From positions 1 through 47,425 of IMG/VR virus record IMGVR_UViG_3300037961_001215: a stretch of 47,425 bases of DNA; one strand, written 5' to 3'. The notes beneath the pieces are model-generated. The model worked only from the letters and a program-made list of their open reading frames with translations, was not told where the DNA came from and searched no databases. A program made the translations under genes and the position numbers. Positions 34,901 through 40,889 of this stretch are shown here, one piece after another (the first letter of the stretch is position 1; the number at the start of each line of letters is the position of its first letter). This DNA is from a virus.

Positions 34901-35142
34901 GAACACAAGCACGAATAGCTAAATTATTTGCTAACGATGAGTTTGTTAAAGCAGTGACAGGTACAGGAAAACCAATGTCAACAGCAGAAAAGCTCCGTAC
35001 CATGTTCTTTGGTAAAGGAGCTTTTGGTAGTATTATTGCTGATATTGCAATGTCAGAACAGAGAGTAAATGAATCTACAGAAGAACAAACTCAACGTATG
35101 TTAGATAGCTCATCTAATTATGGACGAGACATGCTTAATTAA
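31984..35142 (+). CDS. very large virion protein, probably internal/ejected, with hydrophobic segment
   Basis: This 1052-residue protein is the last + strand gene. The N-terminal 80 residues are Pro/Asp-rich. Residues about 195-245 form a hydrophobic Gly/Ala-rich stretch (AEVGASSAVVGTALL, FAPITGPISFVYMLYAGG) that could insert into the host membrane during ejection. The rest is helical with charged stretches. It fits a T7 gp16-like role in the transmembrane DNA conduit by size and place. No lytic transglycosylase motif was seen. Confidence 0.78.
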   Translation: MTSDTSYGAAMLGMPYEEGAEQSVATTTPPPIKDIDAIPFVDPKVAEVTPRDRGPAYEVDTELGINIPSPDLAIPTESGAREAAKQAFRDARDLRMNEKASALQGAFNPEGSEVSTILNNKAVTGQSRFYLADTDEQYLNALESIFGEDNVRMIKDDGPKLSLFDSSRFISVKREDGTFTDFEPTTVTFSDYARRVAPGLLAEVGASSAVVGTALLTSAGVSAATGPFAPITGPISFVYMLYAGGKGVETGRQYLQDELGLNEQEAVEFSNALEAANKILVPQIEGVTTDKRTPAESQREMAGILEMAFAAVPGLADKMKLALGRARASGKLKPTTFKSAVQAQETIEDTLPGGSMDIGVPLESIMLQQATSNKIVGRLASLSEQTSIQIPNKVKQQIQSAVTYLQKYGDDVGEGNFAEYQQAVAGLSQTLRSVINRPDSVKNLTEIGEDLGSLEDLFLRLRAIESRGMYNNVFDRLSNASYDLDAIRTTMPGKKSVLPTTDAAAQKGEKVAGALPTQERGEGIIDNLTTDLLSIGRVQPDGSRVITPAQVKAAVRDFAEKNPEYTFDVNTIDSPAKLLQLYASRYGQLARDQFGEFGATKNLKMYGQAMRMRNDLLELIGNPREEIADIDKIRSDLVDANKFYKETDELTSQRLQVQARQGRRSDVKDEPANLAEAVSTVPGGGQRVAPAVKTLENIQAQEAYVRNFLSDEENVAKLSGTTLEMAQGPAKEALTELRLAFADAFASKLARAIPTDPADVTQAGDVVKFLDSFDPPQLRLLGIDEQMENQIRNDATLIASLQRGGVTEQVIKMTGRERMSDIFSRILNMQQDDMLVGFSELTAPMRRAGINADKSKELSNNLRGGLLNYIISTDSGVLKPITKNSAFGEVGDLTIDVAAFTDIVTKLRNSGQFGKTGILNEQDEKMLDALTQYAGVINTAGADAGSALAGAQIIGEMFTVDPGKFIAGIARLGTQARIAKLFANDEFVKAVTGTGKPMSTAEKLRTMFFGKGAFGSIIADIAMSEQRVNESTEEQTQRMLDSSSNYGRDMLN

Positions 35143-35443
35143 CTGGCCTAATCACATTCATATTATCAAGGCGCTCCGTAAGTATATTTGATGCGGAGCG
35201 CATTTTATTTGAGCATTCCCGTAAATGGTCATAGCTTTCTACGCTAATCTTTTCATCATGTGTTCCTAACACAGGAACAGAATGGCTATCCACTAGGTCA
35301 CTGATAATTTCTGCCCAAGTGTATTCGCTAAAAGATGCTTCTACGTCCTGCAGAGAAGACGCTGTAACACCTATACCATTCCTTGTTATAGTTAAGTGAA
35401 CATCTAATTCACTCATTATTTCCAATACTTTTGTCGCAGACAT
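35135..35443 (-). CDS. hypothetical protein, last gene of the - strand arm
   Basis: This 102-residue protein starts MSATKVLEIMSELDVHLTIT and has an Asp/Glu-rich middle and SYDHLRECSNKMRSAS near the end. The C-terminal part is encoded over the terminator hairpin of the opposing arm. It ends 8 nt inside the converging virion gene. No family was recognised. Confidence 0.7.
   Translation of the reverse strand: MSATKVLEIMSELDVHLTITRNGIGVTASSLQDVEASFSEYTWAEIISDLVDSHSVPVLGTHDEKISVESYDHLRECSNKMRSASNILTERLDNMNVIRPVN
35171..35210 (+). terminator. rho-independent terminator of the + strand arm, inside the opposing gene
   Basis: GCGCTCCG (35171-35178) pairs with CGGAGCGC (35194-35201) around a 15-nt loop and is followed by ATTTTATTT (35202-35210). 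It lies 30 nt past the end of the last virion gene, in the coding region of the - strand gene 35135-35443. On the - strand no U-tract follows the hairpin, so it should act only on rightward transcripts. Confidence 0.88.
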
Positions 35444-35858
35444 TATCTTTCCTTTGAAAAGCTTTTATTACGTCAGTTGAAAATAGCTTCTTGATGTTCA
35501 GTAGATACATCTTTGCAGCATAATTGTCCCCACCTCTTACGGACTTTTTGTAATCTAGGTTGTCAATTATACGCCGTAACGCCTTCACATCAAACACTAA
35601 AGTAGCAAAAGTCTCATCCCCAATACACAAATTATGAAACCAGAAATCAGCTTGTGTAGCCATGATTCCGCTAGGCTTGCCATAGCATTCGTATTCTATG
35701 GCGATATTGCCTGTTTTCATCCATAAGTCTCTTTCAGACTTAACCTCAATTTTTTTATCCTGTAGCATGGTTGCTACCATTTGCTCACGGATTTTACCGT
35801 ATTGCAAATCAAGGTCAAATTTTTTGCGGTCAGCTATGCTGGGTTCAAGACTCTTCAT
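35409..35858 (-). CDS. PD-(D/E)XK-like nuclease or related conserved protein
   Basis: From ATG 35858 the product has 149 residues. IEVKSERDLWMKTGNIAIEYE (residues 37-57) holds an ExK pair (Glu38-Val-Lys40) followed by a second acidic strand, as in PD-(D/E)XK nucleases. Then come KPSGIMATQADFWFHN and a C-terminal GGDNYAAKMYLLNI. A Holliday-junction or flap nuclease in replication is likely. A longer frame to 35945 overlaps the upstream gene and looks non-coding. The overlap with the upstream gene is 14 nt, and with the next one 35 nt. Confidence 0.75.
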   Translation of the reverse strand: MKSLEPSIADRKKFDLDLQYGKIREQMVATMLQDKKIEVKSERDLWMKTGNIAIEYECYGKPSGIMATQADFWFHNLCIGDETFATLVFDVKALRRIIDNLDYKKSVRGGDNYAAKMYLLNIKKLFSTDVIKAFQRKDNVCDKSIGNNE

Positions 35859-36087
35859 CAGTTTCTTCTTTTTGCTCCACCTGTTCAAGCGGAAAATACT
35901 TTGTAAGCATTTCCAGCTTATCATGATACGCAGCAACTTTGTCAAGTTCTAACTCAATAGTTTCAATGATGTCAGAATGTTCACCAATGCCTATAGTTGT
36001 GTTCATGTACACTTCTATATTAGCAAGATGCTTGTTTATACCTCCTACAAGGTAGGAACGCATAGCATTTATCAATATATTTCTCAT
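35845..36087 (-). CDS. small conserved acidic protein
   Basis: This 80-residue protein starts MRNILINAMRSYLVGGINKH and has NIEVYMNTTIGIGEHSDIIE. A coiled-coil-like helix and a Glu-rich end (QKEETDEES) follow. The MRNIL and GIGEHxDI motifs are familiar from many marine phages, but no role is known. It has a clear AGGAGAG ribosome site. Confidence 0.78.
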   Translation of the reverse strand: MRNILINAMRSYLVGGINKHLANIEVYMNTTIGIGEHSDIIETIELELDKVAAYHDKLEMLTKYFPLEQVEQKEETDEES

Positions 36088-36209
36088 GTTTTATCTCTCC
36101 TAAATCTGTGTTTAAAGAACACAATCAAGTTAAGCAGAGTGTTTACTGTAATCATTACAAGTATCCACCACTGCCACCATAACAAATCTAATCCGCTACA
36201 TTCAATCAC
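36084..36209 (-). CDS. 41-residue single-span membrane protein
   Basis: Reading from GTG 36209, the frame gives 41 residues with a Trp-rich hydrophobic core (LLWWQWWILVMITVNTLLNL, then IVFF) and a basic C-terminus (KHRFRRDKT). This is a typical N-out, C-in single-span topology. The start overlaps the stop of the upstream gene by 8 nt, and the stop overlaps the ATG of the next gene by 4 nt, so it fills the gap completely. Function is unknown. A role in superinfection exclusion or membrane targeting is possible. Confidence 0.65.
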   Translation of the reverse strand: MIECSGLDLLWWQWWILVMITVNTLLNLIVFFKHRFRRDKT

Positions 36210-36402
36210 CGGTAATTCTTTCTAACTGTTGAAAATAGCTAGAGTTATACCCACGCTCCCATTCTTTGCCTCTAAAAGAATTAGATGTGTAAGGATTGGA
36301 TGAAGCATGGTAAATATTTTTATGCCCCTTTTTTATCTTTTGATAACGGTAGAAGGCCTTACGACCTTCATGATAAAACCGTTCAACAGCATTTTGAGAC
36401 AT
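36202..36402 (-). CDS. RMF-like small protein
   Basis: This 66-residue basic protein has the pattern YHEGRKAFYRYQKIK...NPY...GKEWERGYNSSY. It resembles ribosome modulation factor (RMF) and CrpP-like proteins: AxxxGxxAxxxG, then (C/N)PY, then a WxxGW/Y motif. RMF dimerises 70S ribosomes in stationary bacteria, so a phage relative could act on host translation. Similarity is at motif level only. AGGGGG lies 5 nt before the ATG, just after the reductase gene. Confidence 0.68.
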   Translation of the reverse strand: MSQNAVERFYHEGRKAFYRYQKIKKGHKNIYHASSNPYTSNSFRGKEWERGYNSSYFQQLERITGD

Positions 36403-36411
36403 ATGAACCCC

Positions 36412-38346
36412 CTAAGCAATGTCTACAATCTCACAGCTATCCGCTGTACAGGCCAGTGTCTGCATTGATACAGTGTTATCTTCCTGCTCATAGTCTGCAA
36501 GCTTAGTCCAGTCAATATCAAGCGGCATCTTTTTAACATACTCATTATAAGTCTTTTCATCACAGTCTTGATAAGGGGCTTGCTCATACACATGGTCATC
36601 CAAAGGCAAGAAAGATAGACCTGATGCAATATCAAAGTTCTTATAAATCCAACCACCAACTTCTAACCATTCATCTTCTGCTACGTTAACTGTGACAGAC
36701 GGCTTATGCTCACACCAATTCTCAGCATACAGTTTCCAAAAATTAAGCTGTTCGATAGCAGTTTTTTCTTTACGTGTTATACACTTTATTGGGGCACGGA
36801 CAGGAAAACTAAACACTGTATTAATAGGATTCCAGTTATCGTCTTCGTAAGGAATGCCTTTGTCCATCATAAATCTTGTGAGTGGGTCTTTCTTGTCTCC
36901 TCGCACAGTGCGAATGTAAAACCTGCTGTGGCGAGCGTGAATACCAGAAGCAGAATCTGTAAGTTGTGAAACTGTGCCAGAAGGTTTGACGCAAGTAATA
37001 GCAGTTGAAGGATTTATGCCAATCTTTTTAGCTACGTCTTGGTTAGTAGACACAGCAACCTGACGTAACTCTTGTAGCACTGACGAAATATTATTACCAT
37101 ATTTAGCGCTGGTGCCATTCAGAATAGCGTTATCCATGATGCCAGTCATTGATACGCCTAATAATCTTTCTTCTTCAGTATTTTTTGACCATATACGGCG
37201 CAGATATGGAAAGTTAGTCATAGTAGACTGCCACGTGCCAAGGATTGTAGCTATACGTACTTTGCGACGTAGCGACTCAACGTCGTCATCACCACGAACA
37301 ATAATTTCAGATAAATTACAGAACTGGTAAGGACGTAATATAATTTCAGAACATGGGTTTGTACCAAACTCTTGCTCATGGTCACGTCGCCCATTTTCTG
37401 CAGCTTTCTTCTGTGCTGCACCACGGTAAAACATGCCACGTTCACCTGTACCTGATTGGGCGAGAGAAATCCATTCACGCATAAAGGTCTGCATATCAGG
37501 CTTCTCTGTGTAAGATACGGAGTTGTTAGCCATTTGACGTTGTGGGTTGGTCTTCCAAAACTCTCCAACCTTTGCATGTCGCATACGGTCATCTGACAGA
37601 TTAGATAAGCTAATCATAGCAGAACGACGCACACCCCCAGATACAACAACTTCACCTACCTTGCACATAATGTCATGGCATTCTAAGCTAGTTAGGCGAC
37701 GTCCTTTTGCTTTCTGAAATGTATCTATTGTGAACTGGAAGAGTTCCGTCAGAGGGCCAGGCCCAGACGCACGCCCACCAAATGTCTTCAGCTTAGCCCC
37801 CGCAGGGCGTATATTGGACATATCCCACTTAGGAATTTCCCCAGTCCACAATAATGCTAGCAACTTACGGAAAGCTTTTGCCCAACCTTCTTTGCTATCT
37901 TTAACTATAATAGTTTCATCTGCCTCAAACATCAGCTCAGGAACTTCTGGTAGCTTTGCTATGTATTGACGTTCCACAGAGAAACCTACACCGGTGCCAC
38001 ACATAAGAATATACATGGCTTCATCAAACGCTTTAGGGTCATCCACAGGCAAGTACGAGCAGTTGTATCCTGCTGTATTATCGCGCTCAAGTGCTTTACC
38101 TGCTGTCATCATAGCTCGCATTGACGGCATTACTTCGGAATGCAGTATAGCTTCTTTTACTTCATCAAAAATTTTAGCAGGAATTTTATAACCCTGCTTT
38201 TCTTCTAATGTTTTTTTCATGAAATCCATATACCGACCAACGGTTTCATGCCATTCTTCCCGACGGCCTACATCATCTAGCCATCGTGCATAACGTGATT
38301 TATGAATAAATTGTTGATAATATGTTGGTAGCGTTACGTTACTCAT
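36412..38346 (-). CDS. nrdJ: ribonucleoside-triphosphate reductase, class II (adenosylcobalamin-dependent)
   Basis: This 644-residue enzyme reduces ribonucleotides to deoxyribonucleotides for phage DNA synthesis. Expected residues of the monomeric RTPR type are present: Cys96 (GYNCSY), the active-site NPCSEI (Cys332, Glu334) and FCNL (Cys343). The C-terminal redox pair CTADSC (Cys633, Cys638) is also present. CGTGVGFSVER and KPSGTVSQL blocks fit the ten-stranded barrel. Class II enzymes need vitamin B12 and no radical-generating partner, in line with the absence of nrdB. It follows MazG by 9 nt. Confidence 0.95.
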   Translation of the reverse strand: MSNVTLPTYYQQFIHKSRYARWLDDVGRREEWHETVGRYMDFMKKTLEEKQGYKIPAKIFDEVKEAILHSEVMPSMRAMMTAGKALERDNTAGYNCSYLPVDDPKAFDEAMYILMCGTGVGFSVERQYIAKLPEVPELMFEADETIIVKDSKEGWAKAFRKLLALLWTGEIPKWDMSNIRPAGAKLKTFGGRASGPGPLTELFQFTIDTFQKAKGRRLTSLECHDIMCKVGEVVVSGGVRRSAMISLSNLSDDRMRHAKVGEFWKTNPQRQMANNSVSYTEKPDMQTFMREWISLAQSGTGERGMFYRGAAQKKAAENGRRDHEQEFGTNPCSEIILRPYQFCNLSEIIVRGDDDVESLRRKVRIATILGTWQSTMTNFPYLRRIWSKNTEEERLLGVSMTGIMDNAILNGTSAKYGNNISSVLQELRQVAVSTNQDVAKKIGINPSTAITCVKPSGTVSQLTDSASGIHARHSRFYIRTVRGDKKDPLTRFMMDKGIPYEDDNWNPINTVFSFPVRAPIKCITRKEKTAIEQLNFWKLYAENWCEHKPSVTVNVAEDEWLEVGGWIYKNFDIASGLSFLPLDDHVYEQAPYQDCDEKTYNEYVKKMPLDIDWTKLADYEQEDNTVSMQTLACTADSCEIVDIA

Positions 38347-38355
38347 CTTTTCCTC

Positions 38356-38700
38356 TTATCTATTGTCGCCATCGCCCTGTAGTTTACCACGCTCTGCCCT
38401 GTCACGTAACTTATCTAAATTATGACTAGCAATATCGCCTAAGTCAAAATTTAAGTCACGGGCTAGCGCTGCGCAATACCACAGGACGTCCCCCAGTTCG
38501 TACGCAAGTTCTATTTTCTTTTGTTCGAAACCTTCTTTATCATAACCATCTCTAACAAATTTTTTAACTTTGTTAGCTACCTCTCCCGCTTCACCAGCTA
38601 AACCTAGTGCAGGATAAGTTATTTTATGGCTATCTGGATATATAGCTGTCGTTACAGCGTTTTCTTGATACGATGATAAAGTTAACTTGGTTTGCGTCAT
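38356..38700 (-). CDS. mazG: MazG-like nucleotide pyrophosphohydrolase
   Basis: This 114-residue protein has the MazG metal-binding helices: GLAGEAGEVANKVKK (Glu37, Glu40) and ELGDVLWYCAALARDL (Glu68, Asp71). It should hydrolyse NTPs or dNTPs, possibly (p)ppGpp or modified nucleotides. Such single-domain phage MazG proteins are common in marine phages and are often next to nucleotide metabolism genes, as here before the reductase. Its ATG overlaps the upstream stop (ATGA). Confidence 0.92.
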   Translation of the reverse strand: MTQTKLTLSSYQENAVTTAIYPDSHKITYPALGLAGEAGEVANKVKKFVRDGYDKEGFEQKKIELAYELGDVLWYCAALARDLNFDLGDIASHNLDKLRDRAERGKLQGDGDNR

Positions 38701-38870
38701 ATTGTCCTCACAAGTATTTTTACAGGTTCTAAACCTTCAATATCATACAGCAAATCTTCTAAATATTCTTTAACTATATCAGGAACTTCGTCAATGTCCA
38801 TATTAAATTCTTCTAAATCTATTTTAGCTGTAATTACAATATTAGCTTTTACTTTTTGAGGTTGTGCCAT
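38697..38870 (-). CDS. 57-residue hypothetical protein before mazG
   Basis: ATG 38870 opens a 57-residue frame: MAQPQKVKANIVITAKIDLE, then a hydrophobic/acidic helix (VPDIVKEYLEDLLYDI) and LEPVKILVRTI. Alternating hydrophobics suggest a small alpha/beta protein. It overlaps the upstream DUF3310 gene by 29 nt and the mazG start by 4 nt, which fits translational coupling. No function is known. Confidence 0.72.
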   Translation of the reverse strand: MAQPQKVKANIVITAKIDLEEFNMDIDEVPDIVKEYLEDLLYDIEGLEPVKILVRTI

Positions 38871-39090
38871 TTTCTAATACCGAGATAAGGCGGTCTAAGT
38901 AGAACCGCGCTTTCTGCAAGTCTTCAAGAGGCTTGCTCTTGTAACGATAGCGCCACAAGTATTTAAGAATATTACCTTGTAAATAATACTCATAACCTTC
39001 ATTAGTAGCGGCAGCAATGGCATCTAAGCACTCGATGCCGCTACGATTATAATGAGGAGGGTTGTTTACTAAATCACCCTTTTTAGCCAT
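38842..39090 (-). CDS. DUF3310 protein
   Basis: From ATG 39090 the product has 82 residues. It holds the DUF3310 signature NNPPHYNRSGIECLDAI followed by GNILKYLWRYRYK and LEDLQKARFYLDRLI. DUF3310 proteins are common in phage replication regions and are sometimes labelled nucleotide kinase-like, without firm biochemical proof. An upstream in-frame TTG at 39099 is less likely. The start overlaps the methyltransferase stop by 8 nt. Confidence 0.88.
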   Translation of the reverse strand: MAKKGDLVNNPPHYNRSGIECLDAIAAATNEGYEYYLQGNILKYLWRYRYKSKPLEDLQKARFYLDRLISVLENGTTSKSKS

Positions 39091-40111
39091 AATGTGCAAC
39101 CTTTATTGCTGTTCCAATTTGTTGTGCAATTTGCGGGACTATGGCGTTGCCTAATCCTTTAATTCTGTCCACCCTTTTGGGTATCCCATTAGCCACTCTA
39201 CCCACGTCGGGTTCAATGTTCCAGTTCCACTGTTCCGTACCTCTGGATGATTCCCCAACATTTTTTGCATCTTGTCGCCCGGCAGACCCGCTTTGTGTTC
39301 GCTGGCTGAAGGTGTCGGCCACATTTGCACTGCTTTCGACAGCCCTGCCCCCTTTCCCGTTTTCGGGTTTACTCCACTCCGTTCTGTCGCTGTCGGTGTC
39401 GGCCACATCTTGACTGTTGCGCACAGATACTTCCTGTCGTACATGTGTGTGTGACTCTTGCTCCCCACTGGGCCGCAGTCCTTGTACTCTGATGCTCTTG
39501 GTGTCGGCCACATCTTCACTTGGTCTGCTAAGTTTGCTCCAAATTTCAAGTTGGGATTGGTTTTGCTCACTCTGTATCCCTTCTCGTCCAACTGTCTCGG
39601 CCCCCCTGTCACATCCGTTGTCCTCGGTGTGGCCCACAATCCAGACTCTGTCTCTTCTGTGCGGTGCACCGACGCTGCAAGCTGGAATAACAAACGGCCT
39701 TGTGGTGTAGCCTTCGGCTTCCAAGTTAGAGAGCACTGTGTCGAGCCCCAAACTGATGTGGCCATTAACGTTTTCGAAAACAACCCAAGAGGGTCTTTTG
39801 TGTGCAACGATTGTGCGGATGTACGGCCAGATGTGGCGGTCGTCCTCCTCTCCCTTGCGCTTCCCTGCGGAAGAAAAGGGTTGACATGGATATCCTGCGG
39901 TGAGTATGTCGCAGTCTGGAATAAATCTATCTGGGTCATTTGCTAGTTCCTTTACATCTGATTTTATTGGTACATTAGGCCAGTGCTGTTTAAGTATATC
40001 CCTGCACCACGGTTCTATATCACAGAACAGATGTGGTGTAGATAGACCAGCCCACTCAAAACCGAGGGCAAAGCCCCCTATGCCACTGCATAAATCTACA
40101 TGTTTTAGCAT
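39083..40111 (-). CDS. dcm: DNA (cytosine-5) methyltransferase
   Basis: This 342-residue enzyme transfers a methyl group from SAM to cytosine C5. Motif I is DLCSGIGGFALGFEWAG (6-22), motif IV GYPCQPFSSAGKRKG with catalytic Cys76, motif VI FENV (112-115) and motif VIII RRDRVWIVG (152-160). Motif X is GLGNAIVPQIAQQIG near the end. The target-recognition region is hydrophilic and contains DVADT or NVADT three times. Most of the gene is shared with a second frame (39151-39939). It probably protects phage DNA from host restriction. No cognate endonuclease was seen nearby. Confidence 0.94.
   Translation of the reverse strand: MLKHVDLCSGIGGFALGFEWAGLSTPHLFCDIEPWCRDILKQHWPNVPIKSDVKELANDPDRFIPDCDILTAGYPCQPFSSAGKRKGEEDDRHIWPYIRTIVAHKRPSWVVFENVNGHISLGLDTVLSNLEAEGYTTRPFVIPACSVGAPHRRDRVWIVGHTEDNGCDRGAETVGREGIQSEQNQSQLEIWSKLSRPSEDVADTKSIRVQGLRPSGEQESHTHVRQEVSVRNSQDVADTDSDRTEWSKPENGKGGRAVESSANVADTFSQRTQSGSAGRQDAKNVGESSRGTEQWNWNIEPDVGRVANGIPKRVDRIKGLGNAIVPQIAQQIGTAIKVAHYG
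39151..39939 (-). CDS. overprinted protein with WPTPxA repeats, inside the methyltransferase gene
   Basis: This 262-residue frame lies wholly within the methyltransferase, same strand, shifted +1. It has its own ATG (39939) with AAGGAA 7 nt upstream (39947-39952). Features are KTLMATSVWGSTQCSLTWKP (residues about 57-76), LLFQLAASVHRTEETESGLW, and MWPTPRASE, MWPTPTATE and MWPTPSASE. The C-terminus reads GTLNPTWVEWLMGYPKGWTE. This is a coherent protein that I believe occurs in other phage genomes next to or within dcm-like genes. Its function is unknown; a methyltransferase accessory is possible. It ends 68 nt before the dcm end. Confidence 0.75.
   Translation of the reverse strand: MTQIDLFQTATYSPQDIHVNPFLPQGSARERRTTATSGRTSAQSLHTKDPLGLFSKTLMATSVWGSTQCSLTWKPKATPQGRLLFQLAASVHRTEETESGLWATPRTTDVTGGPRQLDEKGYRVSKTNPNLKFGANLADQVKMWPTPRASEYKDCGPVGSKSHTHMYDRKYLCATVKMWPTPTATERSGVNPKTGKGAGLSKAVQMWPTPSASEHKAGLPGDKMQKMLGNHPEVRNSGTGTLNPTWVEWLMGYPKGWTELKD
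39311..39513 (-). repeat. three copies of a 14-nt repeat in the dual-coding region
   Basis: On the + strand GGTGTCGGCCACAT occurs at 39311-39324, 39395-39408 and 39500-39513. Read on the - strand it encodes VADT with the preceding Asp or Asn in the methyltransferase and MWPTP in the overprinted frame. A diverged relative lies near 39635. Confidence 0.85.
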
Positions 40112-40118
40112 TACATCC

Positions 40119-40364
40119 TCAATGTTGTGTTATCGTTACTTCTTTGTCTCCAAAACTTTCACGTCCCATGTCAAGCACATGGTCAGTGTCTTGTGCCGCA
40201 TGGTATGCCATGCCTCTGGTTAACAGAGCATAAAATGTCAAATCATCTTCTGACATAGCTTCTGTAGGATAATGATATATTTCAATATCAAAACCAGAAT
40301 CTTCGCCTTCTTCGTGGCGTATAACTACAGCGGAATCGCCCGGATTTAAATTTATTTTTTCCAT
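40119..40364 (-). CDS. small acidic hypothetical protein
   Basis: This 81-residue protein starts MEKINLNPGDSAVVIRHEEG. It has a central acidic part (SEDDLTFYALLTRGMAYHAA) and ends GDKEVTITQH. The LNPGDxAxVxRH start and the following helical pattern are like small proteins in many marine phages. It has no catalytic motif. It ends 7 nt before the methyltransferase ATG. Confidence 0.75.
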   Translation of the reverse strand: MEKINLNPGDSAVVIRHEEGEDSGFDIEIYHYPTEAMSEDDLTFYALLTRGMAYHAAQDTDHVLDMGRESFGDKEVTITQH

Positions 40365-40696
40365 GATACTACCTTTATAAAATGTTCAGCATCGACGATA
40401 GCTAACGGTTTCTTGTGATTCATCTTCACAATAAGTAAAGGTTCCCCTCCAGAATCATGACTAATAGCTTGTTCATAATAATTATACAATGTAGTCATAC
40501 GCTCTGTATTCTTACATTCTATGTCGTAGGGAAACCTTTCGTATGCCGCCGTAGATAATTGGACATCAACACCGTTGACCCCCATAGGAGTTGACCGAAC
40601 ATCCTTGTCAGTCAACTTATTAAATGTCTCAAGAAGCTTTTCCACTACCCACGTCTGTAGCTTCCTCCCCTTGGCTTTCGCTGACCTCGGGGACAT
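40352..40696 (-). CDS. PD-(D/E)XK nuclease, probably Holliday junction resolvase-like
   Basis: From ATG 40696 the product has 114 residues. PMGVNGVDVQLS (Asp44) is followed by FPYDIECKN (Glu60-Cys-Lys62), the standard D...ExK metal site. A conserved EQAISH helix and EPLLIVKMNHKKPLAIV follow. I know this compact type from phage replication regions, where it may resolve branched DNA. The frame is open back to ATG 40858 (TGATG overlap). However, the extra 54 residues are Ser/Lys/Arg-rich and lie over another gene, so they look like an artefact. Confidence 0.82.
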   Translation of the reverse strand: MSPRSAKAKGRKLQTWVVEKLLETFNKLTDKDVRSTPMGVNGVDVQLSTAAYERFPYDIECKNTERMTTLYNYYEQAISHDSGGEPLLIVKMNHKKPLAIVDAEHFIKVVSWKK

Positions 40697-40889
40697 CCTC
40701 TTCTTCAATACGGATTTCGAAGATTTTGTCCGCTGGGAAGATGAAGCTTTGGTTTTTTGACCAGAGCGTTGGGAACGGGGCGCCTTCGTTGAGCTCGTTG
40801 ATAAACTCCGACGCTTCACTTTCGTTAACTTTGATGAACTTAGTTTGCGACGTACCATCAGCTGCCTGATATTGAATTGTCAGCGTCAC
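40629..40889 (-). CDS. 86-residue acidic protein between two nucleases
   Basis: GTG 40889, preceded by GGAGAG, opens an 86-residue frame: MTLTIQYQAADGTSQTKFIK, then an ordered region with APFPTLWSKNQSFIFPADKI and IRIEEEDVPEVSE. It overlaps the exonuclease by 32 nt and the downstream nuclease by 68 nt. The open frame continues upstream to 41144, but that part is the shadow of the exonuclease. Balanced composition and no known homologue suggest a small beta protein of the recombination module. Confidence 0.68.
   Translation of the reverse strand: MTLTIQYQAADGTSQTKFIKVNESEASEFINELNEGAPFPTLWSKNQSFIFPADKIFEIRIEEEDVPEVSESQGEEATDVGSGKAS

Noticed and set aside
35917-35945. TTGACA-17-GATAAG promoter candidate on the - strand
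   Set aside because: The -35 box is perfect, but both boxes fall in a well-formed coding sequence and the -10 is weak, so chance is likely.
39458-39946. 162-codon + strand open frame across the methyltransferase region
   Set aside because: It lies opposite the dual-coding segment, where constraint in two frames keeps stops rare on both strands. No ribosome site or coherent protein pattern was seen. Similar + strand frames at 39141-39413 and 39417-39710 were left out for the same reason.
40697-40858. N-terminal extension of the nuclease gene to ATG 40858
   Set aside because: The extra 54 residues are a monotonous Ser/Lys/Arg mix over the 86-residue acidic gene. The nuclease fold begins only after residue 55, so start 40696 was preferred, although the TGATG overlap keeps it possible.
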